DNA of 64,000 nucleotides from Mesostigma viride (GCA_009746045.1 RPFO01000175.1:2018898-2082897), one strand, 5' to 3'; shown: positions 54,411 to 64,000, counted from the first letter of the stretch. Numbers and translations are program-made. Notes: generated by a model not told the origin, from the sequence alone.

Positions 54411-56960
54411 TGGCTGTAAAGATTTGATGATTTCGACCACTTTGTCATGTCATGGTTTGTGTGCCGCAAGTGTCACTTTCGCGGGCACCGCCTGGGCCAA
54501 GAGAACGCCATCCGTGCACGGTAAAGCTGAAATATCGTTACCTCATCGTTTTTTGATGTTCTAACATGACGTTAAGCTTGCGAGGCGTTGTCAGTTTCGA
54601 ATCTTGATGCGCTTTCTTGACCGTTGCCTGCCCCTCTCTAAAACCTCCTTTTTTGATGATGTTACCAGGCATTTGCCTTATCCTAGTGTACTTTTGCAGT
54701 TTTTTAGGCGCGGCTGTATGGGTTTAAATACCTTCATAGATGTTAGATATTCTTTTGCTACGTTCATACTGCGTGATTGTATGGCCATGGGCTGCATCAA
54801 GCATGCTTTCAAGCTTATACGGGTGAGTGAAGAATCTTGGTGATAAACCACTGTCATCATGTGCCAGCAAGTATGTTGGCCATGCCATGGCAAGGCAAAA
54901 CAGTGTTAGCCATCTCTATTCTTGTTAAAAACAATTGAAATATGCTTAACCTACCCATTATATTGGTGGTTAAGGCTTATAATAAAACCCTTTGTAGGTA
55001 GGTATCAATGCCCATTCCCTACGTGCGTGCATAGGCTCTCACACATATACTAAGGTATAATATAACTGCAGTATGATGATGCAAGTATGTTGTCCTGTTA
55101 TGCTAGAAGGGATCGAAATGAGTTTATTGGCATGGTTGGTTGCCACGGTGGTGTGTAGTATGACCTCACTTACATGCTTGCACATTGCTAGCAACGTCGA
55201 AACCCATTCTTAGGGCTGGTGGTTTTTGGTGAGTTTCAGGTAGATGCTGTGGCCAAATTGAGCCCAGTATTTTGCCATGTTTCAAGAACTATATTGTTCA
55301 CACGCCTATATTTTTTCAACATGCATATGGATTTTATTGAATTTTCCCCACTCGTCCTTCCACAGAAAATTGCCAAATCGCGAGTATGGGTTGACACCCT
55401 TGTAAAATTTTACATGATTTGGTCCACATATGATTTTTTAGGCATATGCCCAAGCATTAGCATGATATTGAGTGCCATTATGCATATCAAACATATGGGG
55501 TACCCCCCTGCCCTTACCACTACTTGAGCTTGAAGTCAGTATACTCAGTCCTAAAAATAGGACTGAGTTTTGACGTACGACGTGTTAAAGGCTGTGAATA
55601 TTTTCTGCACAAGTTTTTATGTATAGCGCTGTAGCACAGCGGCACAACACAAATGGGTCGCAGATCGCCTGCTCGCGGAGGGTCGATTTTGGCACAAACA
55701 TGTTAGTGTATTAGCAATGGTGGTGCGAATCAAGCCAGGAAATTTTTGTGGACGATTTTGATTATAGTCTGGAGTTTAGAAACGGAGTACTTGACATGGG
55801 AGCGCCTGGGCCGTGATATTCTTGCCCGATTTCCATTGTCGACCATGTTTTAGGGACGTTCAGGCTGGGCAGCGAGCGCACCTTATAGGTCTTCACTTTC
55901 GGTATTTCTTGGACCTAGAACGCAGCACAAGCGTGGTTTATATCATTTTCGAACCGGTTGGCCAGCTTTGGTGCGCTCAGCTCTCGGAAAGCTGACCTCG
56001 CTGCGGATTTCAGCGACTTTTTTGCAACCATCTGGAATGAGGCGACGTAAGTAGCAGGTACGTGCCGGGGTGTCCTAGATCATGAGTGTAACTGGCAACG
56101 CTGTAGTGGTGTTTTGAGTCAGCCAGCTATGCCTAAAAAGAGGGGACGCTCTCTGTGCACATAACTGTCACACCTAGTTGGTTTACGTCATACAATTTTT
56201 TACGTCTCTATCTTCGTCTTCCGCTGCAGCTAAAACACACATGCGTAAGAGCAGTTTTACTCATATGTTAGTTATAAACCATGGTCCTATGGCCTGCAGT
56301 CGTTCAGGGTGTTCTCAGACAGTATATACAGTATGGTTTACGTGTTACATGCACCCTGAATTCGCTCACAAAGCGTTGCATGTTAGCACAACGTTGTTTT
56401 GTAACTTGATTTGGCTGCATTCATGTGTTAGTTGCAATGCAAATGCATTGTTTTTTCATCGCTGGGTGGTGGCCAGCATGTCCGTGATGTCAAAGAAGGT
56501 TTGGCATATGCTTAGAGAAAGTTTACTGCAAGGGGTGGGCCATGTTCAAGCCGGGCAACCTCAGCAACCATGCAACCGTATATTGCATTACCTGCACCAT
56601 CTGTGACACCGTTAAGCACGCGTATATATAGAGGCAGCCACAGCAGGGTATGGCCTTGTTATACGCTGCCCCGCCATCCCAAGGCCTCGTAGGGTCCCCT
56701 AGCGCTTGTAAGATGCTCAAGGGACCGTGTGGATAGCATGGTAATGCGTTGACACTAACTGGTCCTATTGGTCCTAAAACCCACATTTTGGCCAAATTCG
56801 CGCTTTGAGGTCTGGCAGGTGGCAGGGCCCATTCATGCACTAAATGTAATTATTTGACCCCAGGTTTTTGATAGAAACTAAAAAAGTGTGTTATCTGTCA
56901 TGGGCACGAATGCCAGGGTCAAATTTTAATGTTTGCATGTATATATTTTAATTCCACTTG
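54411..56960. other. Right part of insertion C, no gene recognised
   Basis: AT-rich sequence with many short ORFs (for example 55219-55527 plus, 102 codons) that show no domain. It contains the hairpin at 55543-55568 and the 16-bp inverted match to 46440-46455. Confidence 0.5.
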
Positions 56961-56999
56961 GTCCTAAATTTAGGACTATTACTGGGAAAATGGACAGTA

Positions 57000-58804
57000 G
57001 GACTCTCTCTCCCGTGTGAGGCACTTCCTGTGGTCTCGGTGGGGGGGGAGGGGAAAAATAAAATTTCTATCCCGCTTAGCCATATAGCGACTAGGTCAGG
57101 AAAGTCTTATGATAACATAGTCCCTCTAGGACCTCCCCTTCTCTTTGGCAAGGCGGTAGGAGACCTCTTTAAACCTGTTCTGGATACCTCTGTAGCGATG
57201 CCTACCTCTGATCTTGAACGCCTTATTAGTAGATTTACGGCCACTGAGCCGGAAGCTTTAGCTGCCATTGCAGCCCATCCCCAACAATTAGGCAAGCACC
57301 CTTGTAAATTTGTAGGTGGGTTTTTATATGTGCAAATAGCAGATTCTCCCCCTCAATGGTGCCTGTATGTCCCTCCTATCTGTCGCTCCTCCTTGCTCTT
57401 TGAGTTGCATGACTTAGCTGCTCATCAGGGTGGTAAACGGGTACGGGACCTAGTATAGCCCGCTCTTACTACTGGCCTTCCCTTTTACAGGATGTAGATT
57501 CATGAGTATGTTAGAACCTGTCAATCTTGCCAGGAGATGAAACCCAACAATGTAGGACAGATAGCAGAACCTAGGACCCTACCTGATCCCATCATGCCGT
57601 GGGACTCCATCATGATGGATTTTGTAGGACCTTTTAGGAAGAATGATAGAGGTAACGCCCAGATCCTTGTTTTCGTAGATCGTTTTACTCGTATGTGTCA
57701 TCTCGTGCCGTGTCCCTTAGAACTCACCGCACGCGATTGCGCACGCCTATATGTTAAAAATATAATTACTTACAGCAGAGTGAAATCACTCAAACCAAAG
57801 CAAACGCCCAGCTATATGTACCTTAATAACGTTTACAGATATCATGGTTTGAGTAGCTGGCAGTTTATTAGTGATAAAGATAAGCTATTTACCTCTGACT
57901 TTTGGCAGCAGTTTTTCGCTGCTATTGGTACCAAGGTTACGTTCGGTACTGCCTATCACTCCTCCTCCTCTCATCTAGTAGAGCGTCTTAATAGGGTAGT
58001 GGAAGAAGCGCTTAGGCACTATGTTAATGGCTCGGGGAGTGATTGGGAGGATTATTTATGCTTGGTAGAGTTCTCCCTTAACAATTGCCCCCAGGCTGCG
58101 CATGGCTATACGCCTTTCTTCCTAGATACTGGTAGACAGCCTCTTACTCCTACCTCTCTCTTAGCTAGTCCTCTACGGGACAGGGACGATGTGTCCCGGG
58201 ATACTGTAGAAGGTGTATACAGGCCTTGCTAGATAAAATGAAAAATGCACATGATCACGCGATTTCAGGGTACCAAAAGGCTCAGGCTAAGTACCTTGCT
58301 AGGTTGCGTGCCTCCTTAGATAGAAGAGCGCCTGAAATAGATATAGGAGATCTAGTCTTAGTAGAAGGCCCTCGTGTTGGCCGTTTTGCTCACAAGTTCG
58401 AAGCAGAACTTAAAGTGAAACTTAGGCCCGCCTTCTTAGGACCCTTCCGTGTGTTGTCTAGAGTAGGCAATTTCTTATATAAAATCGATATCCCTACCTC
58501 TTGGCAGACACATTCTAACACCTTCCATAGAAGCCAGCTGAAGCTTTATCACCAAAGCACGTTCGCTGGTAGAGAACTAGCTCCTGCCCCTTTAGAGCAT
58601 AACCCTGACACGGGTGAGGTAGAAGACGAGGTAGAGAGTATCGTGGCCCATAGAGATATCAAAAAGGGCCGCGGTACCCAGCGCCAGTATAAGGTGAAAT
58701 GGATGTATGCTCGTAGTGAGGTAGATAAAGTATGGTACACGGAGAGTGAGTTAGATGGTTGTAGCCGTTTGTTGCAGGACTACAAAACCCTACACCAGCT
58801 CTAG
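57000..58804 (+). pseudogene. Element A integrase and chromodomain, with stops and a 63-bp insertion
   Basis: It starts with the pre-integrase segment TSDLERLISRFTATE. The zinc-binding H2C2 region follows (ELHDLAAHQG; CQSCQ after a stop at 57456 and further breaks to 57500), then the catalytic core with D-D-E (WDSIMMDFVGP, FISDKDKLFTSDFW, VERLNRVVEEAL). The core carries an extra stretch NIITYSRVKSLKPKQ, from the 63-bp segment, before VYRYHG. After a further break near 58229 comes the C-terminal domain (VLVEGPRVGRFAHKFEAELK) and a chromodomain (residues about 140-190: VESIVAHRDIKKGRG, YKVKWMY, DGCSRLL). Integrase joins the DNA copy to the genome; the chromodomain steers it to certain chromatin. 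Confidence 0.87.
57754..57816. repeat. 63-bp insertion inside element A integrase
   Basis: Identical to 43665-43727. It is flanked by ctatatgt-like sequence on both sides (57747-57754 and 57813-57819), as an 8-bp target duplication would leave. Its addition keeps the reading frame open. Confidence 0.85.
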
Positions 58805-58880
58805 CTGGCAACCTGCCCCTCCCTTATCGTATTTCTGCTGTTGGTGGGTGGTTGGTTGTCCCCTCCCCTCCGCAGCCATC

Positions 58881-60254
58881 ATGGCTGATCCTACCCCTCC
58901 GTCGGAGAGCCGGCCACCTTCCCCTCCACCACCGGACCCAGTGCTCTACTTCGAGGCCCTTCCGGGCGGCTGGGTGTCACGTTCCAGTTATCCGGGTGGC
59001 ACCGTTCAGTCTGCCCTCCAGGCTCAGCATGCGACTTTAGTCAGGGCTGCCCTCTTTGGGGTCGCGTGGTTCGGCCCGGCCCCCGATGATCCGCAACAGC
59101 TAGTTGTGCATGGGGTCGACGATGCCGGGCATTGCCTTTTAGGATGTGGCTCTCGCTGCCCAGCCTTAGGGCAGATAGCCGCGGTCCTTCAGTGCCCCCG
59201 GGTGTTTTCCTACCTGTCTACCCCTGTGGGTCGCGCTTGCCTACGGGAGGTGTTCCCCTGGCTTCCGGGCGAGGGCGAGGCAGATATAGATGACAAACCC
59301 TGTGACCTCCTACGGGCGGTTGAGTTCATGGAGATCGCGGACCAGACAGCGGGAGTAGCATTTGGCGACCCTACCCCTACGGACGCACCAGTCGAGGCAC
59401 AGTACACGCCAGAGTATTCGGCCTCCCTAGCTGTAGCGTCCTCCTCCTCAGTGTCGGCTCCCTCCCCTGTCCCGTCTTCACCACGGTCGGCCCGGCGCGC
59501 GTCGGTGGAGCCTACCCCTTTGGGCTCGGATCGTGAGCCTGATCCTCTCTCGGCGACAGTTTCTGCGATGCAGGCACAGATCCAGTCCCTGACCGCGGCC
59601 TTCGGGGCCTTCATGGCGGCCCAGGCGCACGCTCCAGCCACGCCAGGTGGGGTGTCTGTTGTATCTGTGCCCCCTTCCCCTTCGGTTGCCTCGGCGCCTA
59701 CGGTTCCGCCCGCGCTGTGCGAGCCCTCGGTAGCTGCGGTTTCTTCTGTTGCTGCGGCTCCTACGCCTCCAGCTGTCCCTGCGCCTGCTACCGACGTACC
59801 TGCGCCTCGGCGCGAGTCCTCCGCCCCAGCGGCCGCGCCCGCCGTCGTCGCTTCCGGGCCGCCCACAGCGCCAGCGCCGCCATCGCGGGGTTTCTTTAGC
59901 GACCCGGGCGATCTTCCCAGGCTTTGGGAGGGGGGTCCTCCACAGAGGATCCCGGTGCCCGACTGGAGCTTAGATGGTAACCAGTCGTATGCCGGATTGC
60001 CTGTCCCTACGGGCCCTGTTTTCAACATGTGGCCTGGGGGTGCGCCGCCTCCGGAGACCGGAGCGCCAGCTGCGGTGGCGGGTCCGTCGCGACCCCCTCC
60101 GGCAGCGGGTCCGACGCGACCTCCTGTTGTACCGGCGCCGTCTGCGTCTGTGCCGGTTCCTACCCCTGCTTCGGCCCCTGCCCTTCGGCCCCGCGGTCTT
60201 TGGCTGCGGTTGTTCGGGCCAGCGGCTCTGATCCCGCGCCACCCGCGCTGCTGA
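58881..60254 (+). CDS. Element A post-pol ORF 1: Pro/Ala/Ser-rich protein, function unknown
   Basis: Begins ATG at 58881, 77 bases after the chromodomain stop. Residues 1-150 look globular (YFEALPGGWVSRSSYPGG, CPRVFSYLSTPVGRACLREV). Then follows a long disordered Pro/Ala/Ser/Val region with one short amphipathic helix (SATVSAMQAQIQSLTAAFGAF) that could form a coiled coil. No TM segment, signal peptide or zinc motif. GC content is much higher than in gag and pol of the same element. Sense orientation between pol and the 3' LTR is the place of env-like or captured genes in some Gypsy elements; I recognise neither. It stops in TGA in the same frame as the next ORF. Confidence 0.6.
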   Translation: MADPTPPSESRPPSPPPPDPVLYFEALPGGWVSRSSYPGGTVQSALQAQHATLVRAALFGVAWFGPAPDDPQQLVVHGVDDAGHCLLGCGSRCPALGQIAAVLQCPRVFSYLSTPVGRACLREVFPWLPGEGEADIDDKPCDLLRAVEFMEIADQTAGVAFGDPTPTDAPVEAQYTPEYSASLAVASSSSVSAPSPVPSSPRSARRASVEPTPLGSDREPDPLSATVSAMQAQIQSLTAAFGAFMAAQAHAPATPGGVSVVSVPPSPSVASAPTVPPALCEPSVAAVSSVAAAPTPPAVPAPATDVPAPRRESSAPAAAPAVVASGPPTAPAPPSRGFFSDPGDLPRLWEGGPPQRIPVPDWSLDGNQSYAGLPVPTGPVFNMWPGGAPPPETGAPAAVAGPSRPPPAAGPTRPPVVPAPSASVPVPTPASAPALRPRGLWLRLFGPAALIPRHPRC

Positions 60255-60350
60255 TTCCCTCCGGGAGTTGTCCGAGGGCGATCGGGATCGGGCCCCTTCT
60301 GTGGTGCATGCGACGCCGGAGTCGCGCGACACGCCTGTCCTGGGTACGGT

Positions 60351-61205
60351 ATGTCTGCGCTCGCCTGCCGACAGTGTGACCTGCCGCGCGCCTCCGCCGA
60401 GCTTGCCATTTCGCCCATGTCCTACGGGTTCTCCCAGGTGTGTCGGGCGCCGCGGGACCGTGGCCTACCCATTGAGACTGATCGGCCTCCTTTCGATATG
60501 GTTATTGTAGCTGATCCTGTGTTCCAGGGCGAGATCCTGGTTCGGCGCGTTCTGTATCGCTGGGCTAGGCGTCACAATGACTTGGACACCTACGGTGGGT
60601 TCCAGTGGGCTTACCCTCCGCCTCTGGGCATTATGGCCTCAGATGCCCTTACGGTAGAGTTTCCTGTGGTGCCGGGTGCTACGTACAGCACGGTTCTCCA
60701 GCCCATCCTAGAGTGGGATGCCCGTCGTCCAGCGCCCATCCCGGGCCAGGGTCTGGACTCCCGTGGCCATCCTCCTCCTCGGGCTAGCGACTACCTCGAG
60801 ACGTTCGGGTCGCGACAGTGTGCCCGTCGGTGGCGCTCCCGTGAGGTTCGGCACATCCGGATGTGGCCGTCTAACGTGGAGCCCCTGGTAGATCTGTTCT
60901 TCCCGACGGGTTTGCGCCCTCGGATCCGGTACCATCGCCTACTCCTGCGGGCTCTCTGCTTGATCGCGGTAGAGCCTTTCCTACGCCTCTTTGCCTGTGG
61001 TTTCCTGGACTGGGCCCGTGGCCAGGTCGTTCTTACGCAGCATAGGTATTACTGGGCCTTTCTGGGTCTTTTTCCTGATGGCGTGTGGGCCGATGTTTTC
61101 CTCACTGTAGATAGGCATGACAATGCCGATGATGTGGCCCACTACCAGGCGTACCTGGATGTCCTGCTGGCCTCTCGTGGCACTTACCAGACGGATGGCA
61201 ACTAG
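60351..61205 (+). CDS. Element A post-pol ORF 2: unknown protein with Cys pair
   Basis: 284 codons in the same frame as the preceding ORF, separated by one TGA and 96 bases, so the two may be one protein of about 770 residues broken by a stop or two compensating frameshifts near 60200-60340. It starts LACRQCDLPRA. The middle is rich in aromatic and Arg residues (RVLYRWARRHNDLDTYGGF, DYLETFGSRQCARRWRSRE), then a hydrophobic stretch (RLLLRALCLIAVEPFLRLF) and a charged end. Not recognised. GC-rich like ORF 1. It could be a capsid- or host-derived accessory protein. Confidence 0.55.
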   Translation: MSALACRQCDLPRASAELAISPMSYGFSQVCRAPRDRGLPIETDRPPFDMVIVADPVFQGEILVRRVLYRWARRHNDLDTYGGFQWAYPPPLGIMASDALTVEFPVVPGATYSTVLQPILEWDARRPAPIPGQGLDSRGHPPPRASDYLETFGSRQCARRWRSREVRHIRMWPSNVEPLVDLFFPTGLRPRIRYHRLLLRALCLIAVEPFLRLFACGFLDWARGQVVLTQHRYYWAFLGLFPDGVWADVFLTVDRHDNADDVAHYQAYLDVLLASRGTYQTDGN

Positions 61206-61562
61206 ATAGAGGGCCTTAGGCCCGACCTGAGGGTGTTGTCCCTCCGGTATATAGAGTCGCCCTCACGTTCTGGCCAGTTGACTGGTCGTTCTTGGTCCTT
61301 GGTACTGATTTGTTTACTCTGTGTGTCCTGCCCAGTGCCGTTCCCCCCGGCAAGGACTCTGTTCCAGGCAGTTAGGGGAACCTACCACCAGGCTTGGTGC
61401 TGGTTAACCCTACACCTCCCGGCGTGGTGGTGGAGACCGAGTTAATACGTTGGTGCTTTGTATCTTGGATGGCCTGCCGATTGTGTTGGTGTGTGCTGGG
61501 TGCATTAGGTTTCCTACCCCTTGGTTTCCTCCCTGTGCGTAGGGAGAGGGCTCCCTACCTTT
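61206..61562. other. Element A 3' noncoding region
   Basis: No coding region recognised between the last ORF and the polypurine tract. Confidence 0.6.
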
Positions 61563-61575
61563 GTGGGGGGGGAGG
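61563..61575 (+). other. Element A polypurine tract
   Basis: A purine run (gtggggggggaggtg type) directly abuts the 3' LTR; the usual primer for second-strand synthesis. The same gggggaggtg motif abuts the LTR of element D on its own strand. Confidence 0.75.
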
Positions 61576-62139
61576 TGTTACGTCGCGTAACAATTCGTTG
61601 TAGTTACGGACGTAAATTAGTTCCCTTGCCTCGGTTGTCCCTAGGTTTACGTGTAGATCCAACTGGGACACTATTGTCCTCGTAACAGTACTGTGGTACA
61701 TTGGGTGCTTTTGGGCGCCGCGCCGCGTACTTTATTAGTGGTCCTTATCCTTTGGTAGAATGTAGTGGACCAGCGTGCATCTGTGCCTTTGCCGGTGTAT
61801 CTGTAGGCGAGGGCCATGTCGGCCCGAGAATGTTGGACCGTTGGAGACCATTTATGCACGTTCTACCCCTCGTGTGGTCACTCGGCGTGTGTTAAATGAA
61901 TTAACACATATAGGCTTGGGTCACGGCAGTGTAGTGTGTTTCCTTCCTCTATTCCTGGAATAAACGGGTTCGGGTAAATGGTTGTATGGCGTATTACAGC
62001 AACACATACGTGAATGCATTGAGATCAGCTCCGTCTCGTTCGTCTTTCGCTAGGGGTTTGAGTAGAGGAGGCCTGACCAATTTAGGTAGCATCAGGCCCA
62101 GTAGAGGTAGAGGTGGCGGTAGAAGTTTAGGACGTAACA
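61576..62139 (+). repeat. Element A 3' LTR
   Basis: 564 bp; ends gtaaca, followed by the duplication gtagc at 62140-62144. Confidence 0.93.
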
Positions 62140-62144
62140 GTAGC

Positions 62145-63716
62145 GTGGCGTTGGCATCCAGCAGCAGAGCGAGGTAGTTGCGACCAGGGATGCCGTTCGC
62201 CAGGTTCTCCAGCGCTGCATAGAAGTCCTTGCGGTCTTGTTCTGGGTGGCCGGAGTGGGGTGCGTAACCAACGCCCACCGTCAGGGCGTTGGTCGATGGA
62301 GTGGCCCTCCATCGAATGAAAAGTGGCCATGCACAAGGATCGAGCCGAGCGTTGACCAGCTGGGGTTCGCCCATGTGGCGTACGGCGAGCGGGGAGCAGA
62401 GGAGACCGACGCCCCCGTTCCCGGTGTCGTCGCCGCCTCCATAGTAGAACCGCCAGCCGTCGATGTCGTCAGCAGCAAGGGCAGCTGATCCGCGGGCCGA
62501 TGCAGTGCGCCTGTGTTCTTGGATTCCCAGGATCGATGGAGATATTATTGTCGATGCAGAAACCAATAAGATTGGAGACTCGATGGCACTGACAGTCGTC
62601 ACTGCGCAGGCAGTGACAGCGGTCAGCGTCGGGCTGGAGCGTGCGGGCGTTGAAGTTGGCGATGACCAACTAGGGCGCGCGTTGACCGAAAAGGGGGGTG
62701 CAGGCGGGGGTGGGGGCGGAGATGGAGCAGGGTGGTGATGGGGGTGGGGGTGGAGGTGGTGGGGTAGGGGGGGCGGGTTGGGGACTTATGCTTTCAATCA
62801 CCGTTTCAATTCTTCCTGCCAACGCGTCGAGGCGACGCCGACGGTTGGCTCGGGTGGCCAGGTAGAATGAGTCTGCGTCTGCACGCATAAGAAATGCGTG
62901 CAGTCTGAGGAGGTTTCGGAGGCGGCTGCGCGAGGCGGGGCGAACCTGGCTCACTGCCGACCCGTTGCTCTCTCTCCGACAGCCCGAGGGCTGCGAAGGC
63001 AAAGGGGCGGGAAGGGGAGTTAGGCAGATCCCACTGCCAGAGCCGCGGAGCCGCGGGGCCGCGAGCGTCGTCATTGAAAGGAGAGAAGGGTTCGCAGCGC
63101 GGGCTCCGGCTCAGGTGCAAAGCGAACGAATTTATATTACTAAGGGGGACGGCCAAGCCTGGCAGCCATACCTGAGCTGAAGTTGCCCCGGCGGATCCCC
63201 ACACGTGCTGGGGAGCAGGTGACCGTCGATGCCGGTGGCGATGGCGGTGACGGCGGGGGCCGAGCAGGGGGCTGGGGCGCTGGCACGGCGGTATCCATGG
63301 GGGTCGCCGTCATTGGAGGAAGGTCCTGGCCGTTAATGCGGACGATGAAGACGCCATTAAAGAGGCGGGCATAGATGCTGCACCGTAGTTGCGGGTTGGC
63401 CTGCTTGGCTGCCCGAGCCTCGTGGACCTCCGGCCGGTTCAGGGCGGCAGCCCGGGCCTCAAGCTGCTCCGGGGTATAGTAATCGTCGATGCTCAGTTGG
63501 GTATCATGGAGGTTCCGGCGGGCCTTCTGCACCTGCAGTTTGTCCTCCTTGCGGTGGAATTCCACCAAGACAGGGGCGGTGGGGCCGCCGAGCCGTCGTG
63601 CCGTTTTGATGACGACGCTTTGGGCCACGCCGAGCTTCCCCAGGAAGGGCTCGCCCCGGAGGTAGGTGCCCAGGCGTGCATCGTTGATGTTCGAGGGGAC
63701 GTTCAGGGCTATGTGC
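62145..63716 (-). pseudogene. Split LINE: ORF1-like protein and N-terminal half of ORF2 endonuclease
   Basis: Read on the minus strand from a truncated 5' end at about 63716. First an ORF1-like frame (NINDARLGTYLRGEPFLGK, VLVEFHRKEDKLQVQKARR, CSIYARLFNGVFIVRING) with a Pro-rich tail to about 63140. A basic helical segment (LRNLLRLHAFLMRADAD) lies at about 62900. ORF2 starts near 62669 with VIANFNARTL and, after a frameshift near 62535, continues ILGIQEHRR, then YYGGGDDTGNGGVGLL and LLLDANATL at the element A border. The rest of the gene is at 28621-29831. ORF1 proteins bind LINE RNA; the endonuclease nicks target DNA. Confidence 0.8.
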
Positions 63717-63790
63717 TACAGATACTCCCAACGGAGTTATGTTCCTAATTAATTAATTAATTTATTAATTACTACTAATTAATTAATCAA
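63717..63790 (+). repeat. Hairpin plus (TAAT)n tail, third retroposon end
   Basis: actcccaacggagt hairpin, a short linker, then (taat)n from about 63747 to 63790. It resembles the ends at 19270-19310 and 42215-42262, but only the terminal segment is present. It abuts the truncated end of the split LINE. Confidence 0.65.
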
Positions 63791-64000
63791 CCCCTTGGGC
63801 GGGTCCGAATCCACTATACAATAATTAATCACGATTCACTAAAGAACCCAAATCAGTCAAAGATTCGTTAAGCAACCAGCCGACCCTACAGGTCCCCACC
63901 TAACCTCAGCTGGTGCAACCAAATACGAATCTTTGCAAGTAAGTCGTATAAAACCTACAATTAATTTTCTCGTACCTCAAATTAATAGCCACGGACCCCT
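63791..64000. other. Terminal stretch without recognised features
   Basis: Unique-looking sequence to the window end; nothing recognised. Confidence 0.5.

Larger units (their letters stand above)
46094..56976. mobile_element. Insertion C in element A: hairpin-rich inverted-repeat element carrying Gypsy element D
   Basis: The palindrome gtcctaaatttaggac stands at both borders (46094-46109, 56961-56976). Inside, ttaacacgtcgtacgt (46440-46455) returns as its exact inverse at 55573-55588, each next to a ggactgagtt/aactcagtcc hairpin (46469-46496, 55543-55568). Without element D it is about 3.5 kb with no recognisable transposase, so non-autonomous. It separates the RNase H and integrase parts of element A. 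No clean target duplication was found, so the borders are approximate. Confidence 0.6.
29837..62139 (+). mobile_element. Element A: Ty3/Gypsy chromovirus, 32.3 kb including nested insertions
   Basis: LTRs 29837-30403 and 61576-62139 (tgttacg...gtaaca, about 99% identical) are flanked by the 5-bp duplication gtagc (29832-29836 and 62140-62144). The order gag, protease, RT, RNase H, integrase, chromodomain defines a chromovirus. Three secondary insertions (about 32.52-34.57, 37658-46025, about 46.09-56.98 kb) bring the native element to about 11 kb. That is long for the group because of an extra ORF before gag and a GC-rich coding segment after pol. Codons in gag and pol are notably A/T-ending compared with elements B and D. 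Several frameshifts and stops make this copy defective. Confidence 0.92.

Noticed and set aside
54411-56960. Transposase gene for insertion C
   Set aside because: ORFs are at most about 140 codons, without DDE-type motifs or codon bias.
59210-60418. 402-codon minus-strand ORF opposite the post-pol ORFs
   Set aside because: Low-complexity Gly/Ala composition and complete overlap with the sense ORF of element A; GC-rich sequence opens antisense frames.
1-64000. tRNA, rRNA or other structural RNA genes
   Set aside because: No cloverleaf with A and B boxes or rRNA core sequence was noticed on either strand; tRNA-like words occur only as primer-binding sites.

Overview
This is a transposon-packed stretch of a eukaryotic nuclear genome holding one recognisable host gene. 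The most likely source is a chlorophycean (volvocalean-type) green alga. The reasons are a receptor guanylyl cyclase of the kind that Chlamydomonas relatives carry in large families, GC-rich exons with GT-AG introns, a TGTAA motif about 100 bases past its stop (the usual volvocalean poly(A) signal), and abundant Gypsy, Copia and L1-like elements. The taxon is an inference; nothing bacterial, organellar or CRISPR-like is present. Layout: 1-8.4 kb holds a five-exon receptor guanylyl cyclase on the minus strand (exons 8411-8084, 6498-5954, 5091-3584, 3177-2412, 1481-981; reading phases join exactly, 1215 residues). 8.4-10.2 kb is intergenic with a 147-nt imperfect hairpin. A 530-bp MITE with TTA duplications (10207-10736) is followed by a LINE (10745-15777, minus) with an intact 1502-residue endonuclease/reverse transcriptase, whose 20-bp target duplication overlaps the MITE end. 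15892-28291 is a large terminal-inverted-repeat element flanked by a 9-bp direct repeat; its arms are near-identical and packed with minisatellites. A Copia element (21613-28042, identical 432-bp LTRs) sits in its right arm. From 28.6 kb to 63.7 kb there is a nest. A second LINE (minus strand, 63716-62145 and 29831-28621) was split by a Ty3/Gypsy chromovirus, called element A here (29837-62139, 5-bp duplication gtagc). Element A was itself invaded by insertion G (about 32.52-34.57 kb), by element B (37658-46020, gag-only LTR element, duplication cctat) and by insertion C (about 46.09-56.98 kb). Insertion C carries Gypsy element D (46986-54405, duplication tttag), which has lost integrase and chromodomain. 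Element A carries, besides gag-protease-RT-RNase H-integrase-chromodomain, a small ORF resembling the RNase H1 hybrid-binding (viroplasmin) domain ahead of gag, and a GC-rich segment after pol coding for one or two unrecognised proteins. By-eye LTR divergence (A about 5 differences in 565, D about 5 in 740, B 1 in 675, Copia 0 in 432) agrees with the nesting order. Many element ORFs are broken by single-base frameshifts, several in homopolymers, so part of the damage may be sequencing error. All coordinates, motifs and duplications were read by eye; homology calls rest on recognised motifs, not on database searches.
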